Assembly (NCBI RefSeq): GCF_007829875.1
Contig: NZ_VIWV01000001.1
Location: 1,798,001-1,862,000, forward strand
Source of the DNA: Streptomyces capillispiralis
Lineage (GTDB): Bacteria; Actinomycetota; Actinomycetes; Streptomycetales; Streptomycetaceae
Direction: 5' to 3'
Length of the DNA stretch: 64,000 nt
This document shows, piece after piece, positions 1 through 9,037 of the stretch. The notes under the pieces are model-generated. The model saw only the letters and a list, made by a program, of their open reading frames with translations. It was not told the origin of the DNA and ran no database searches. The translations under genes and the position numbers were made by a program. The first letter of the stretch is position 1; each line of letters begins with the position of its first letter.

Positions 1-2082
1 GCTCTGCATGAGCGGCTCAGCCTCCGGGGCTTCGTGTGGGGTCTCGGTCACCAGGCTCGGCACGGTGTCTCCAGACGCGACGCGAACGCCCGGTGCTGGA
101 TGCCTCCCGTCCTGATCGTCGGGGGACTCGTCGCCGTCCGGGTGTTTCATGCTTCCGGATGGCTCCTGCGGCGCCCGTTCGGACGAGTCGGGAAGGAGCC
201 TGGACAAGTCGGGTTCGATGCGGTTCGCCCGTTCGGAGTAGGGCCCCGAGAGCGCCCGCATCACGGCGAGTTCGCTGCGCACCCAGCCGCGCTCGGCCGG
301 GTCGGGCAGCAGGGTGCCGACCGGGTCGCGCAGGGCGGCGCGCAGCGCCACGCCCCGCTCGCCGGCCGCCGGCAGGTCGCCCACCACGCTGACGGTGCGC
401 GCGAGTTGGGACCGGGTGGTGGTGGCGAGCAGCGCCTCGCGCACGCCGTCGGCGAACTCGGGGCGGCCCCCGCCCTCGCTGTCCCAGTCGATCAGTCCGC
501 CCATGAGGATCTCGGCGAGGTGGTCGGGGCCGGTCTCCGGCATGACCCGGCGCCGCAGTTGTTCGACGAGGTCGAACTCGAACGGGATGGCGGCCAGCTG
601 GGTGGCGAGGCGGCGTGCCGCGGGGGTGGCGAGGGTGAAGAAGCGGCGTACGGCGGCGGCAGCGGCGCGCGGGAGGCGCGGGGCGCGCAGACCGGGGGCG
701 GGCGCGCCCTTGGTGAGGGTGCCGGCGAGGACGACGGGCAGGGAGCGGCGTACTCCGCGCTCGCCGGTGACCAGGTCGGCCCAGGCGGCGACGGAGCCGG
801 GTTTGAGGGAGAGCACCGGAACGGGCAGGGAGTCGTCGGCCGCCTCCGGCAGCGGGCGCAGGGGGTCGGGGCCGCCCGGTGGCGCCCAGTGCCCGAGGCA
901 GTCGTTGGGCAGGCCGAAGCCGCCGGCCTCCAGGACCGCCGGGTGGGGGTAGAGCGAGGTGCGGTGGCGCAGGTGGGGCGGGAGCAGGTGGACCAAGGCG
1001 GTGGGGCCGGAGCGGGCGAGCCGGCTCAGCAGGGTGTCGGCGGCGGAGGCGGCCCAGCCGTGGGCGAGGCCGTCGGTGACGGCGAGGAAGACGCGGCCGC
1101 CGCGGCCGTCGAGGAGTTCGGCCGGGTCCGCGACGGCGCCGCCGCTGGTCCAGCGCAGGGTCGCGGTGCCCGTGCGGGGGAGGGTGACCCGCAGGGTGCG
1201 GACACTGCGGAAGGCGCCGCTGTGTTCGGCCGCCTCGGCGAGGCCGGCCACCGTCTCCTGCCAGATCCGCATGGTGGGCGCGTCGTCGGCGAGCAGCACC
1301 AGGTCGAACGCGGAGGTGCGGGCGGGACGCAGGAACGGCATCCACATGCCGTCGGCGACCCCCTGCTCGGCGGTGGTCTCCTCGTCGAGCTCCAGGGTGT
1401 CGCGGGAGGGCACCCGCCGGGCGAGCTGGTGCAGGGCGCGGGCGAGCAGGGCGGTGCGGCGTCCGGGTCCGTGCTGCGGCAGGTTGGCGTCGGGCAGCAG
1501 GGGGTGTCCGACGTGGAGGGTGCCCGCTCCCTCGGAGTGCGGTAAGAGCCCGCCGTCCGCGGGGACCGGAACGCCGCCCGGAAGCCCGGAGGCGGAGGCG
1601 GAGGGCCCGGTGGGGGGCGGTGCGCCGGGCCGGTCGAGGGGGAGCCGCGCGAAGGGTCCGGGAAGGGCGGGGTGGGTCGTGAGATCGGCCGGATCCGCAT
1701 CCACGGAGGGCGGTTCGGGGTCCGGTCCGTCCTCGGTGGGGGGCGCCGCGGCGGCTGTCCCGGCACCCGCGGACGGGCGGGCGAGGCCCGGGGGCGGCTC
1801 CGCTTCCGGTCCGGCGCCGGGAGGAGCGCCGTGACGGTCCCAGTACGCGGCCAGCCACACCGCGTCCGCCAGCTCCTGCCAGCGCGGCGGATCCGGTGAC
1901 CCGCCGTCCGCACCGGGGAACGGCTGGTCAGGGGCCGGCCGGAGCGGGGCAGCGATGACGGAGCCTCCGACCTCACTCGCGTACTCGACGGACTCGGAGA
2001 ACGCCGAAGGAGGCGACGACCCCGGCAGAGGTCCGCCGTCGCCCGATCCGGATGCGCGCTCCCTGGGAAAGCCGTTGTCCAT
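1..2082 (-). CDS. vWA-domain protein of SAV_2336 type, vWA-MoxR-VMAP conflict system (partial)
   Basis: This gene reads leftward off the window edge, so only its first 694 codons are visible and no in-frame stop is seen. It starts at ATG 2082, directly abutting the TGA of the MoxR gene (TGAATG). Residues 1-190 are a Pro/Gly/Ala-rich linker. From about residue 205 the sequence follows the SAV_2336 N-terminal pattern (a ..RRVPSRDTLELDEE.. stretch, then a ..WMPFLRP.. block). A von Willebrand A-like fold begins near residue 260, with the metal-site loop reading LADDAPTM instead of DxSxS. A helical region follows (about 450-600) and then a low-complexity acidic tail. In ternary systems the vWA protein is thought to act with the MoxR ATPase and VMAP adaptor as a threat-triggered switch for an effector. 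One TTA codon lies at residue 180 (1543-1545). Any effector domain or gene would be to the left of the window. Family assignment is firm; function is inferred. Confidence 0.85.
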   Translation of the reverse strand, partial: MDNGFPRERASGSGDGGPLPGSSPPSAFSESVEYASEVGGSVIAAPLRPAPDQPFPGADGGSPDPPRWQELADAVWLAAYWDRHGAPPGAGPEAEPPPGLARPSAGAGTAAAAPPTEDGPDPEPPSVDADPADLTTHPALPGPFARLPLDRPGAPPPTGPSASASGLPGGVPVPADGGLLPHSEGAGTLHVGHPLLPDANLPQHGPGRRTALLARALHQLARRVPSRDTLELDEETTAEQGVADGMWMPFLRPARTSAFDLVLLADDAPTMRIWQETVAGLAEAAEHSGAFRSVRTLRVTLPRTGTATLRWTSGGAVADPAELLDGRGGRVFLAVTDGLAHGWAASAADTLLSRLARSGPTALVHLLPPHLRHRTSLYPHPAVLEAGGFGLPNDCLGHWAPPGGPDPLRPLPEAADDSLPVPVLSLKPGSVAAWADLVTGERGVRRSLPVVLAGTLTKGAPAPGLRAPRLPRAAAAAVRRFFTLATPAARRLATQLAAIPFEFDLVEQLRRRVMPETGPDHLAEILMGGLIDWDSEGGGRPEFADGVREALLATTTRSQLARTVSVVGDLPAAGERGVALRAALRDPVGTLLPDPAERGWVRSELAVMRALSGPYSERANRIEPDLSRLLPDSSERAPQEPSGSMKHPDGDESPDDQDGRHPAPGVRVASGDTVPSLVTETPHEAPEAEPLMQS

Positions 2083-3162
2083 TCAGCGGCCCTTCGCGAG
2101 GTCGCGGAGGAGCATTTCCACGAGCGTACGCCCGTTCCCGCCGACCTGGAAACCACCCATGGTAGTGATCTGGACAGCGTTGAGTAACTGGTCCAGGGAG
2201 TGCGTGCCGCCGGCCTGGACGCGCTGGAGGAAGAGGTCCACCAGGTCCTCGGTGCCCCGCGGGCGCTCACCGAGGTGCCGCTTCACCATGGCGAGCAGCT
2301 GTTCGCGGGTGGGGATGCGGAGTTCGAGGGGCAAACAGCGCCTGCGGAACGCGGCCGGGAACTCCCGTTCGCCGTTGCTGGTGATCACCACGACGGGGAA
2401 CTCCCGGCACTCGACCCGCCCCTGCCGCAGTACGGCACGGACGCCGGGGTCGCTGGTGTGGACGCTCGCGGTGTCGGCGGCGTCACGGACCAGCTCCGGG
2501 ACGTCATAGCTTCCGTTCTCCAGGACGTGCAACAGGTCGTTCGGCAGGTCGATGTCGCTCTTGTCGAGCTCGTCGACAAGAAGCACACGGGGACGATCGT
2601 AGGGCAGCAGGGCGGTTCCGAGTGGCCCGAGCGTGAGGAAATCGCCGAGCAGGGGCGGAACTTGACGATCACTTGGGGCGGTTCCGGGGTCCGCCGCCGC
2701 CTCGGCGCCCTGTGCCGCCGCGTCCCGCAGGCCCGCCTGCCAGGCGGCGATGGCCTGGGCGCGTCCCATCGCGTCATGGGTGTAGAGGCCGTCGCGCAGG
2801 GTGGTGCGGCTGACGATGTTCCACTCCAGGACCCGGCCGAGCCCCAGTTCCCGCGCGATCACATAGGCCAGGGAGGACTTGCCGATGCCGGGCGGTCCGC
2901 TGATCAGCAGCGGCCGGCGCAACACCAGCGCGGCGTTGACGATGGCGATCTCGTCGGAGCCGAGCTGCGGGGTGACCTCGCCGGGGCCCAGCCGGCGCAG
3001 CGTGGCCCGCTGGTCGTCGGGCGGCGCGGGCTGGAGGGGCGTGCCGCCGAAACGGCGCCACGGCGGGGGCTCGGGGAGTTCCACGGCGGCGGCGGGCGCC
3101 TGTCCGGTGGCGTGAAAGATCCACCAGTCGGCCGGGGCCGCCTGCTCCTCCTGAGCGGTCAT
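2083..3162 (-). CDS. MoxR-type AAA+ ATPase of the ternary conflict system
   Basis: A 359-residue AAA+ ATPase of the MoxR group. It has Walker A GPPGIGKSS (about residue 110), Walker B with LLVDELDKSD, and a sensor region TSNGEREFPAAFRRR. ATG 3162 was chosen because it overlaps the upstream VMAP stop as ATGA, and the downstream vWA gene abuts its own stop, so the three genes should be translationally coupled. MoxR ATPases remodel partner proteins through vWA proteins that present substrates via a metal-dependent adhesion-like site; here the partner is presumably the adjacent vWA protein. The C-terminal part (from about 250) is a lid-like helical region. A single TTA codon occurs at residue 326 (2185-2187), which would make full-length synthesis depend on the bldA tRNA. 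A long upstream in-frame extension to 3606 is rejected as antisense/other-frame noise inside the VMAP gene. Confidence 0.9.
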   Translation of the reverse strand: MTAQEEQAAPADWWIFHATGQAPAAAVELPEPPPWRRFGGTPLQPAPPDDQRATLRRLGPGEVTPQLGSDEIAIVNAALVLRRPLLISGPPGIGKSSLAYVIARELGLGRVLEWNIVSRTTLRDGLYTHDAMGRAQAIAAWQAGLRDAAAQGAEAAADPGTAPSDRQVPPLLGDFLTLGPLGTALLPYDRPRVLLVDELDKSDIDLPNDLLHVLENGSYDVPELVRDAADTASVHTSDPGVRAVLRQGRVECREFPVVVITSNGEREFPAAFRRRCLPLELRIPTREQLLAMVKRHLGERPRGTEDLVDLFLQRVQAGGTHSLDQLLNAVQITTMGGFQVGGNGRTLVEMLLRDLAKGR

Positions 3163-4703
3163 GCCGATGCCTCCTCGCCGGCGAGATCGCCGTCCTCGGT
3201 GTGAATGTCCACGAGCCGCGTCGGATCGTCCCAGAAAAAGGCGATGTGGCGCCCCAGCAGATCGGGGCTCTGGTCCGGATCGACGGCTTTCCTGCGGAGC
3301 CGGTGGATGGCCATGGGGATCTGCGCGGCGATCGGTACGGAGGCGAACACCGCGGTGACGACCTCGCGCCGCTCCTCGACGAAGGCGCCCCTGCGGTCCC
3401 ATATGGCCAGGGCGATGCCCTCCGCGATGGCGGCCTTCAGCGCCTCCATCGCGGGCGTGTCGGCGGGGGCGTCGAGCACCACGGCGGTGCGTCCGGACTC
3501 CCCCGCGAGCGCGGTCTGCCAGGCGTCGAGCCGCTGGGCGTCCGCGCCGGTCCAGCCGTGCACCGTGACGCCCTGCTGCCGCAGGCTGCGCCAGCGTTCC
3601 CGCCACTGGCGGCGGACCAGCACGTCGTCGGTGCGCATCCGCTCCAGACTCCGCAGGTGCACCCCGTACTTGAGGCCGAGCGGCAGCGGCCTGCCGTGGC
3701 CGGTGGTGAACCGCAGCCCCGCCACGTCGTGGTTGAGCAGGTCGTACGGGAGGACGAACTCGACGTAGGTCGGCTGTTCGCGTCCGGTGGGGTCGGGGTC
3801 GGCCGGCGCGGACCAGAGCCGCGCGCCCTGCTGGAGGGCCTGTTCGACGGCGGGACCGAGGCCGTCCAGGGTCGTGGTGGTGGGTTCACCGGGCTGGGGG
3901 TCCCAGTGGCCGGGGACCGTGTTGAGCCAGGGGCGTACGACGATCTCGCCGGTGCCGTCGCGGGCGGGTTCCACGGCGACGATCAGACAGCACGGGATGT
4001 CCGGGTCGCTCGCCGACTTCAGGCGGGCGGCGCGGCGCCCGGCCACCGCCGCCGTCAGTCCCGAGCGCTGCGCCCAGCCGTCGGTCCACTTCAGCAGGGA
4101 CCCGCGGTGACCGGGCGATGCGGCGAGGGAGGCGGCCACGTCGACCAGGAGCACCGCGGGCGGTAATCCGTCCGGCTGCGCGTTCCACTCCAGGATGTGG
4201 GCGAAGAGCTGTTCGGGGGAGAGCCCGACGGGCAGGAAGAGGCCGTTGAGCTCCTCGGCGAGCCGGTCGCGCAGCCGGGTGGCGGACACCTCGCCCTTGG
4301 CCTCGGCCAGCAGGGCGTGGGCGGTGCCGGTGTCATGGCCGGAGAGCGGCCCGGGGAGGGACGGGGCGGGGGCGAGCAGCCGGCCCAGCTCCTCGGCCGC
4401 CGCGGGCCCTTCGAAGACCTCGACGACCGTGACCAGGACGCGCTCCCCCTGCGCCACGCTCAGCGCGGCGCGCACCATGGCCACCACGTCCTCGCGCAGC
4501 CGTATGCCGCGCACGTCGACCGTGCGGGCCAGCTGCTCGCCGAGCACGGTCGCGAACTGGACGCGCCCCTGGGCGTCCTCCATGCAGCTCAGCTCGCACA
4601 GGGCGGCGGTGAGCCGGGACAGCATTTCGAGACCGTGCGCGCGCGGCCCCCCGCTCCCGGGGCCGCCGAAACCCTCGCCCTTCTCCACCGACCGTTCCCC
4701 CAT
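3159..4703 (-). CDS. VMAP (vWA-MoxR-associated protein) with N-terminal effector-associated-like domain
   Basis: A 514-residue protein that heads the ternary operon. Residues about 25-105 form a small helical domain resembling the effector-associated (EAD2-like) adaptor domains that recruit effectors by homotypic contact: short helices, a SCMEDAQGR segment, then a REDVVAMVRAAL helix. A Pro-rich linker follows, and the rest (about 130-514) matches the VMAP middle and C-terminal regions, with the hydrophobic strands PPAVLLVDVAASL, CCLIVAVEP and TAVVLDAPAD, and a C-terminal IALAIWDRRGAF segment. The stop overlaps the MoxR start (ATGA). The start at 4703 has only a weak Shine-Dalgarno; an internal ATG (residue 27) is an alternative but would leave the EAD-like domain just at the N-terminus. 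One TTA codon sits at residue 180 (4164-4166). It is inferred to be the sensor/adaptor linking the switch to an unseen effector. Confidence 0.82.
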   Translation of the reverse strand: MGERSVEKGEGFGGPGSGGPRAHGLEMLSRLTAALCELSCMEDAQGRVQFATVLGEQLARTVDVRGIRLREDVVAMVRAALSVAQGERVLVTVVEVFEGPAAAEELGRLLAPAPSLPGPLSGHDTGTAHALLAEAKGEVSATRLRDRLAEELNGLFLPVGLSPEQLFAHILEWNAQPDGLPPAVLLVDVAASLAASPGHRGSLLKWTDGWAQRSGLTAAVAGRRAARLKSASDPDIPCCLIVAVEPARDGTGEIVVRPWLNTVPGHWDPQPGEPTTTTLDGLGPAVEQALQQGARLWSAPADPDPTGREQPTYVEFVLPYDLLNHDVAGLRFTTGHGRPLPLGLKYGVHLRSLERMRTDDVLVRRQWRERWRSLRQQGVTVHGWTGADAQRLDAWQTALAGESGRTAVVLDAPADTPAMEALKAAIAEGIALAIWDRRGAFVEERREVVTAVFASVPIAAQIPMAIHRLRRKAVDPDQSPDLLGRHIAFFWDDPTRLVDIHTEDGDLAGEEASA

Positions 4704-4847
4704 GAGTCGGTTCGCCTGCCTGACCGACCTGCGAAGCTAGCACGGCGACTGACGGTTAGCCAGGGACGTGTGGGGCGGTGACAAGCGATGTCCGGCCGAG
4801 TCCTCCTCACGGGTCGAACTCGGCCGGAATCGTTCGGTGCCGGCCCG

Positions 4848-7406
4848 TCACAGCCGTGGGTCCACCGGCTCCGACTCCAGCGCCAGTACGCCGAACACCG
4901 CCTCGTGGACCCGCCACAGCGGCTCGCCCTCGGCCAGCCGGTCCAGTGCCTCCAGGCCGAGCGCGTACTCGCGGACGGCGAGGGAGCGCTTGTGGTTGAG
5001 GAAGCGGTTGCGCAGCCGGGCCAGGTTCTCCGGGCGGGTGTACTCGGGGCCGTAGATGATCCGCAGGTACTCGCGGCCGCGGCACTTGATGCCGGGCTGC
5101 ACCAGGTGGCCCTGCGCGGAGCGCACCAGGGCGCCGAGCGGTTTGACGACCATGCCCTCGCCGCCGCGGCCGGTCATCTCCAGCCACCAGTCGACGCCGG
5201 CGCGCACCGACTCGGGGTCGGCGGTGTCGACGTAGAGACGGCGGGTGGTGCGCAGCAGTCCGGTGGTGTCGTGCTCGACGAGCCGGTCGAGCAGGGAGAG
5301 CTGCTCGTCGTGCGGCAGGGCGGCGAGGCTGCGGCCCTGCACGGCGAGGAGCTGGAACGGGGCCAGGCCCACGCCGTCCAGGCCGTCGGTGGTCCAGCAG
5401 TAGCGGCGGTAGGCCGCGGTGAACGCCGAGGCGGCACCGGCCCGTTCGCGCTGGCGCTCCAGCAGGTCGCCCACCTCGACGCCGCGGGCCGCCGCGCCCT
5501 CCAGGGCGGCCAGGGCGCCCGGGAGGACCGCGCCGGCGGCGGCACCGACGGCGGCGTACTGGGAGCGCAGCAGTCCGCCGGCCTTCAGCGACCACGGCAT
5601 CAGCTCGGCGTCCAGCAGCAGCCAGTCCGTGGCCAGTTCGTCCCAGAGGCCGGCCCCGGTGGCGGCCGCGCGGAGCCGGCCGAGGATCTCCTCGGTGACG
5701 GCGGCGTCGTCGAAGAACGGGCGGCCGGTGCGGGTGTAGAGGGAGCCGGTCGGGCCGTCGGCCCCGAAGCGCCGGGCGGCCACTTCGGCGTCACGGCAGA
5801 CCAGGGCGACCGCGCGGGAGCCCATGTGCTTCTCCTCGCACACGACCCGGTCGACGCCGTCCTGCGCGTACTGGGCGAAGGCCTCGACCGGGTGCTCCAG
5901 GTAGCCGTCGAGGTGCGAGGTGGCGGTGGGCGCCATGGTCGGCGGGAGGTACGGCAGCAGCCGCGGGTCGATCGCGAAACGGCTCATCACCTCCAGGGCC
6001 GCCGCCGCGTTCTCCTCACGGACGGCCACCCGTCCGGCGTGCCGTGTCTCGACCACCCGGCGGCCGTGCACGTCGGCGAGGTCCAGCGGGCGCCCCTCGT
6101 GACCGCCGGGGGCGTCGGTGCGCAGCGGCCGGGTCGGCTCGTACCAGACCCGCTCGGCCGGTACGTCGGTCAGTTCGCGCTCCGGCCAGCGCAGCGCGGT
6201 GAGCTTGCCGCCGAAGACGGCACCGGTGTCCAGGCAGACGGTGTTGTTGAGCCAGGTCGCCTCCGGGACGGGCGTGTGGCCGTAGACGACGGCCGCCCGG
6301 CCGCGGTAGTCCTCGGCCCACGGGTAGCGCACGGGCAGGCCGAACTCGTCGGTCTCGCCGGTGGTGTCGCCGTAGAGGGCATGACTGCGGACCCGGCCGG
6401 AGGTGCGGCCGTGGTACTTCTCCGGCAGTCCGGCGTGGCAGACCACGAGCTTTCCGCCGTCGAGGACGTAGTGGCTGATCAGACCGTCGACGAACTCCCG
6501 TACCTCGGCGCGGAACTCCTCGCTCTCGCCGTCCATCTGCGCGACGGTCTCGGCGAGTCCGTGGGTGTGCTGGACCGTGCGGCCCCTGAGGTACCGGCCG
6601 AACTTGTTCTCGTGGTTGCCGGACACGCACAGCGCGTTGCCCGACTTGACCATGGCCATGACGCGGCGCAGCACGCCGGGGCTGTCCGGGCCGCGGTCGA
6701 CCAGGTCGCCGACGAAGACGGCGGTGCGGCCCTCGGGGTGCACGCCGTCTTCGTAGCCCAGCTTGCCGAGCAGCGACTCCAGTTCGGCGGAGCAGCCGTG
6801 GACGTCGCCGATGATGTCGAAGGGGCCGGTGAGGTGTCGGAGGTCGTTGAACCGCTTCTCGGTGACGACGGTGGCGTGCTCGATCTCCTCGACGCCGCGC
6901 AGCACGTGCACCTTGCGGAAGCCCTCGCGCTCCAGGTGGCGCAGGGAGCGGCGGAGTTCGCGGGTGTGGCGCCGGATGACCCGGCGGGGCATGTCGGCGC
7001 GGTCGGTGCGGGCGGCGTTGCGCTCGGCGCACACCTCCTCGGGCACGTCGAGCACGATGGCTATGGGCAGGACGTCGTGCTGCCTGGCCAGGTCGATCAG
7101 CTGGCGGCGGGCGTCCTGCTGGACGCTGGTGGCGTCGACGACGGTGCGGCGGCCGGCGGCGAGGCGCTTGCCGGCGATGTAGTGCAGCACGTCGAAGGCG
7201 TCGCGGCTCGCGCTCTGGTCGTTCTCGTCGTCGGCGACCAGGCCGCGGCAGAAGTCCGAGGAGAGGACCTCGGTGGGCGTGAAGTGGCGGCGGGCGAAGG
7301 TGGACTTGCCCGAGCCGGAGGCGCCGACGAGGACCACGAGGGACAGGTCGGTGACGGGCAGGGTGCGGCCCCGCGGCTGCTGCGCGGGCGCGGTGGCGGT
7401 GGTCAT
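4848..7406 (-). CDS. pnkp: Polynucleotide kinase-phosphatase-ligase Pnkp (RNA repair)
   Basis: An 852-residue trifunctional RNA repair enzyme in the usual length range of bacterial Pnkp. Residues 20-170 are a P-loop 5'-polynucleotide kinase (GASGSGKST). About 190-470 are a calcineurin-like 2',3'-phosphatase with the classic motif series GDVHG, GDLVDRGPD and GNHE. The C-terminal part (about 500-852) is an adenylyltransferase/ligase domain whose nucleotidyl lysine lies in EEKHMGS (near residue 525), followed by LLDAELMPW and GGEGMVVKP motifs. The start ATG overlaps the hen1 stop as ATGA, so the two are coupled. Known family biochemistry: Pnkp heals ribotoxin-cut tRNA or rRNA ends and, with Hen1, seals them with a protective 2'-O-methyl mark. 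No TTA codon is present. Confidence 0.97.
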   Translation of the reverse strand: MTTATAPAQQPRGRTLPVTDLSLVVLVGASGSGKSTFARRHFTPTEVLSSDFCRGLVADDENDQSASRDAFDVLHYIAGKRLAAGRRTVVDATSVQQDARRQLIDLARQHDVLPIAIVLDVPEEVCAERNAARTDRADMPRRVIRRHTRELRRSLRHLEREGFRKVHVLRGVEEIEHATVVTEKRFNDLRHLTGPFDIIGDVHGCSAELESLLGKLGYEDGVHPEGRTAVFVGDLVDRGPDSPGVLRRVMAMVKSGNALCVSGNHENKFGRYLRGRTVQHTHGLAETVAQMDGESEEFRAEVREFVDGLISHYVLDGGKLVVCHAGLPEKYHGRTSGRVRSHALYGDTTGETDEFGLPVRYPWAEDYRGRAAVVYGHTPVPEATWLNNTVCLDTGAVFGGKLTALRWPERELTDVPAERVWYEPTRPLRTDAPGGHEGRPLDLADVHGRRVVETRHAGRVAVREENAAAALEVMSRFAIDPRLLPYLPPTMAPTATSHLDGYLEHPVEAFAQYAQDGVDRVVCEEKHMGSRAVALVCRDAEVAARRFGADGPTGSLYTRTGRPFFDDAAVTEEILGRLRAAATGAGLWDELATDWLLLDAELMPWSLKAGGLLRSQYAAVGAAAGAVLPGALAALEGAAARGVEVGDLLERQRERAGAASAFTAAYRRYCWTTDGLDGVGLAPFQLLAVQGRSLAALPHDEQLSLLDRLVEHDTTGLLRTTRRLYVDTADPESVRAGVDWWLEMTGRGGEGMVVKPLGALVRSAQGHLVQPGIKCRGREYLRIIYGPEYTRPENLARLRNRFLNHKRSLAVREYALGLEALDRLAEGEPLWRVHEAVFGVLALESEPVDPRL

Positions 7407-8866
7407 GCGGCTTTCGCCTCCTTCACGGTGGTGGTGGTGAACACGGCCATCTGGGTGGGCGGTCCGACCTCGGGGTCGTCCGGGCCCACCGGCTGGAACT
7501 CCACGGTGTAGCCGTGCCGTTCGCCGACCCGGCGGGCCCAGGCGCGGAACTCCTCGCGGGTCCACTCGAAGCGGTGGTCGCCGTGCCGGACGTGGCCGGC
7601 CGGCAGGCTCTCCCAGCGCACGTTGTACTCGACGTTGGGGGTGGTCACGAGGACCGTGCGGGGGCGGGCCGCGGCGAACACCGCGTGCTCCAGGGCGGGC
7701 AGCCGGGGCAGGTCGAGGTGTTCGATCACCTCGCTGAGCACGGCGGCGTCGTACCCCTTGAGCCGCATGTCGGAGTACGCCAGCGAGCCCTGGAGGAGCC
7801 GCACGCGCGCCGCCTGCCGCTCCCCCATGCGGTCCAGCTTCAGCCGCCGGGAGGCGATGGTGAGCGCCCGCATCGACACGTCGACGCCGACGATCTCGGT
7901 GAAGGCGGGGTCCTTGAGCAGGTGCTGCACCAGTTGTCCCTGGCCGCAGCCGAGGTCGAGCACCCGGGCGGCGCCGTGGGCGCGGAGCGCGGCGGTGATC
8001 GCGTCCCGTCGCTGTACGGCGAGCGGGGCGGGCTTCTCCTCGGTCTCCGTCTCCGCCTCGACGGCGTTGTCGATGTCCGCGACGTCGCTGTCGTCCGCCT
8101 CGGCCAGCCGGACCAGCTCCAGCGCCTCCCTCGCCTGCCGGGTCAGCGACCAGCGTCGGGAGAGGTAGCGGTGGGTGATCAGGTCCTGCTCCGGGTGTCC
8201 GGGCAGCCACCCCTCACCGGCGCGCAGCAGCTTGTCGACCTCGTCGGGGGCGACCCAGTAGTGCTTGGCGTCGTCGAGGACGGGGAGCAGGACGTAGAGG
8301 TGGCGCAGGGCCTGGGCGACGGTGAGCGTGTCCGCGGCCAGGACCAGGCGTACGTACCGGGAGTCGCCCCACTGGGGGAACTCGGTGTCGAGCGGCACCG
8401 GTTCGGCGGTGACGGTCCAGCCGAGCGGCTCGAAGAGCCGGTGGACGAGTCCGGGGCCGCCGCGGGCGGGCAGCGCGGGCACCTCGACGCGCAGGGGGCG
8501 CGGCTGCCCGGGGAGTTCCGGGCGGGCGTGGCACTGGCCGCGCACGGCGCTGGAGAAGACACCGCCGATCGCGACGGCGAGCAGGGAGGAGGCGGCGTAG
8601 GGGCGGTCGTTGACGTACTGGGCGAGTGCCGCGTCGGGGGCGCCGCCGCGGCCCTTGCCCTTGCCGCGCCGGACCAGTGCCACCGCGTCCACCTCCAGCA
8701 GCAGCGCCGCCGTGCAGCGCTCGGCGTCCGCCTCGGGGTAGAGGACGTGGGCCGTGCCGTAGGAGATGGAGAACGCCTGCGCCTTCTCGGGATGCTTGTG
8801 CAGCAGGAAACCGAGGTCGGTCGCCGGGCGCTCGGCGGAGCCGGTGGTACTGATCGTCAGGAACAC
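7403..8866 (-). CDS. hen1: 3'-terminal RNA ribose 2'-O-methyltransferase Hen1
   Basis: A 487-residue bacterial Hen1. The N-terminal half (about 1-240) is the Pnkp-interacting, ligase-activating region. A Glu/Ala-rich linker (EAETETEE) follows. The C-terminal SAM methyltransferase starts near residue 295 with VLDLGCGQGQL. The metal-binding catalytic group ExxEH is seen as SEVIEHLD (about 376), with further histidines in GHVRHGDHRFEW. GTG 8866 was preferred over the in-frame GTG 8887 because a GAGGTG ribosome site sits 8-12 bases upstream and the product then begins MFLTIST, as expected for the family. The last codons overlap pnkp (ATGA). Hen1 methylates the 2'-OH at the 3' end of cleaved RNA before Pnkp ligates it, which immunises the junction against repeat cleavage. 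Identity is very secure; the natural RNA target in this organism is unknown. Confidence 0.96.
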   Translation of the reverse strand: MFLTISTTGSAERPATDLGFLLHKHPEKAQAFSISYGTAHVLYPEADAERCTAALLLEVDAVALVRRGKGKGRGGAPDAALAQYVNDRPYAASSLLAVAIGGVFSSAVRGQCHARPELPGQPRPLRVEVPALPARGGPGLVHRLFEPLGWTVTAEPVPLDTEFPQWGDSRYVRLVLAADTLTVAQALRHLYVLLPVLDDAKHYWVAPDEVDKLLRAGEGWLPGHPEQDLITHRYLSRRWSLTRQAREALELVRLAEADDSDVADIDNAVEAETETEEKPAPLAVQRRDAITAALRAHGAARVLDLGCGQGQLVQHLLKDPAFTEIVGVDVSMRALTIASRRLKLDRMGERQAARVRLLQGSLAYSDMRLKGYDAAVLSEVIEHLDLPRLPALEHAVFAAARPRTVLVTTPNVEYNVRWESLPAGHVRHGDHRFEWTREEFRAWARRVGERHGYTVEFQPVGPDDPEVGPPTQMAVFTTTTVKEAKAA

Positions 8867-8988
8867 GGTGGTTACACCTCGAAACACCTTCTGAACTGCG
8901 GGTACGCACCGGGACTCCGGCGCGTCAGGCCAACGTACAGGGAAGCGGCCGCACGGTTTTGCGAATTTTCGGGCGGTCGTGCGGCGAA

Positions 8989-9017
8989 CGGGACCGCCCC
9001 GGTGGGGGACGGTCCCG
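8989..9017. terminator. Stem-loop terminator after the LLM oxidoreductase gene
   Basis: Arms 8989-8996 (CGGGACCG) and 9010-9017 (CGGTCCCG) pair perfectly, with extra C4/G4 pairing possible inside. The hairpin lies about 21 bases past the stop of the leftward LLM oxidoreductase gene. No U-tract is present, as is common in Streptomyces terminators. Confidence 0.6.
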
Positions 9018-9037
9018 CTCGAGGTGCGCCGGGGGTC

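Noticed and set aside
17..2270. Long open frames on both strands across 17-1858, 34-1545 and 1026-2270
   Set aside because: They are Arg/Pro/Ala-rich shadows. The frame starting at ATG 2082 and running off the left edge has clear SAV_2336/vWA features, so it is the real gene.
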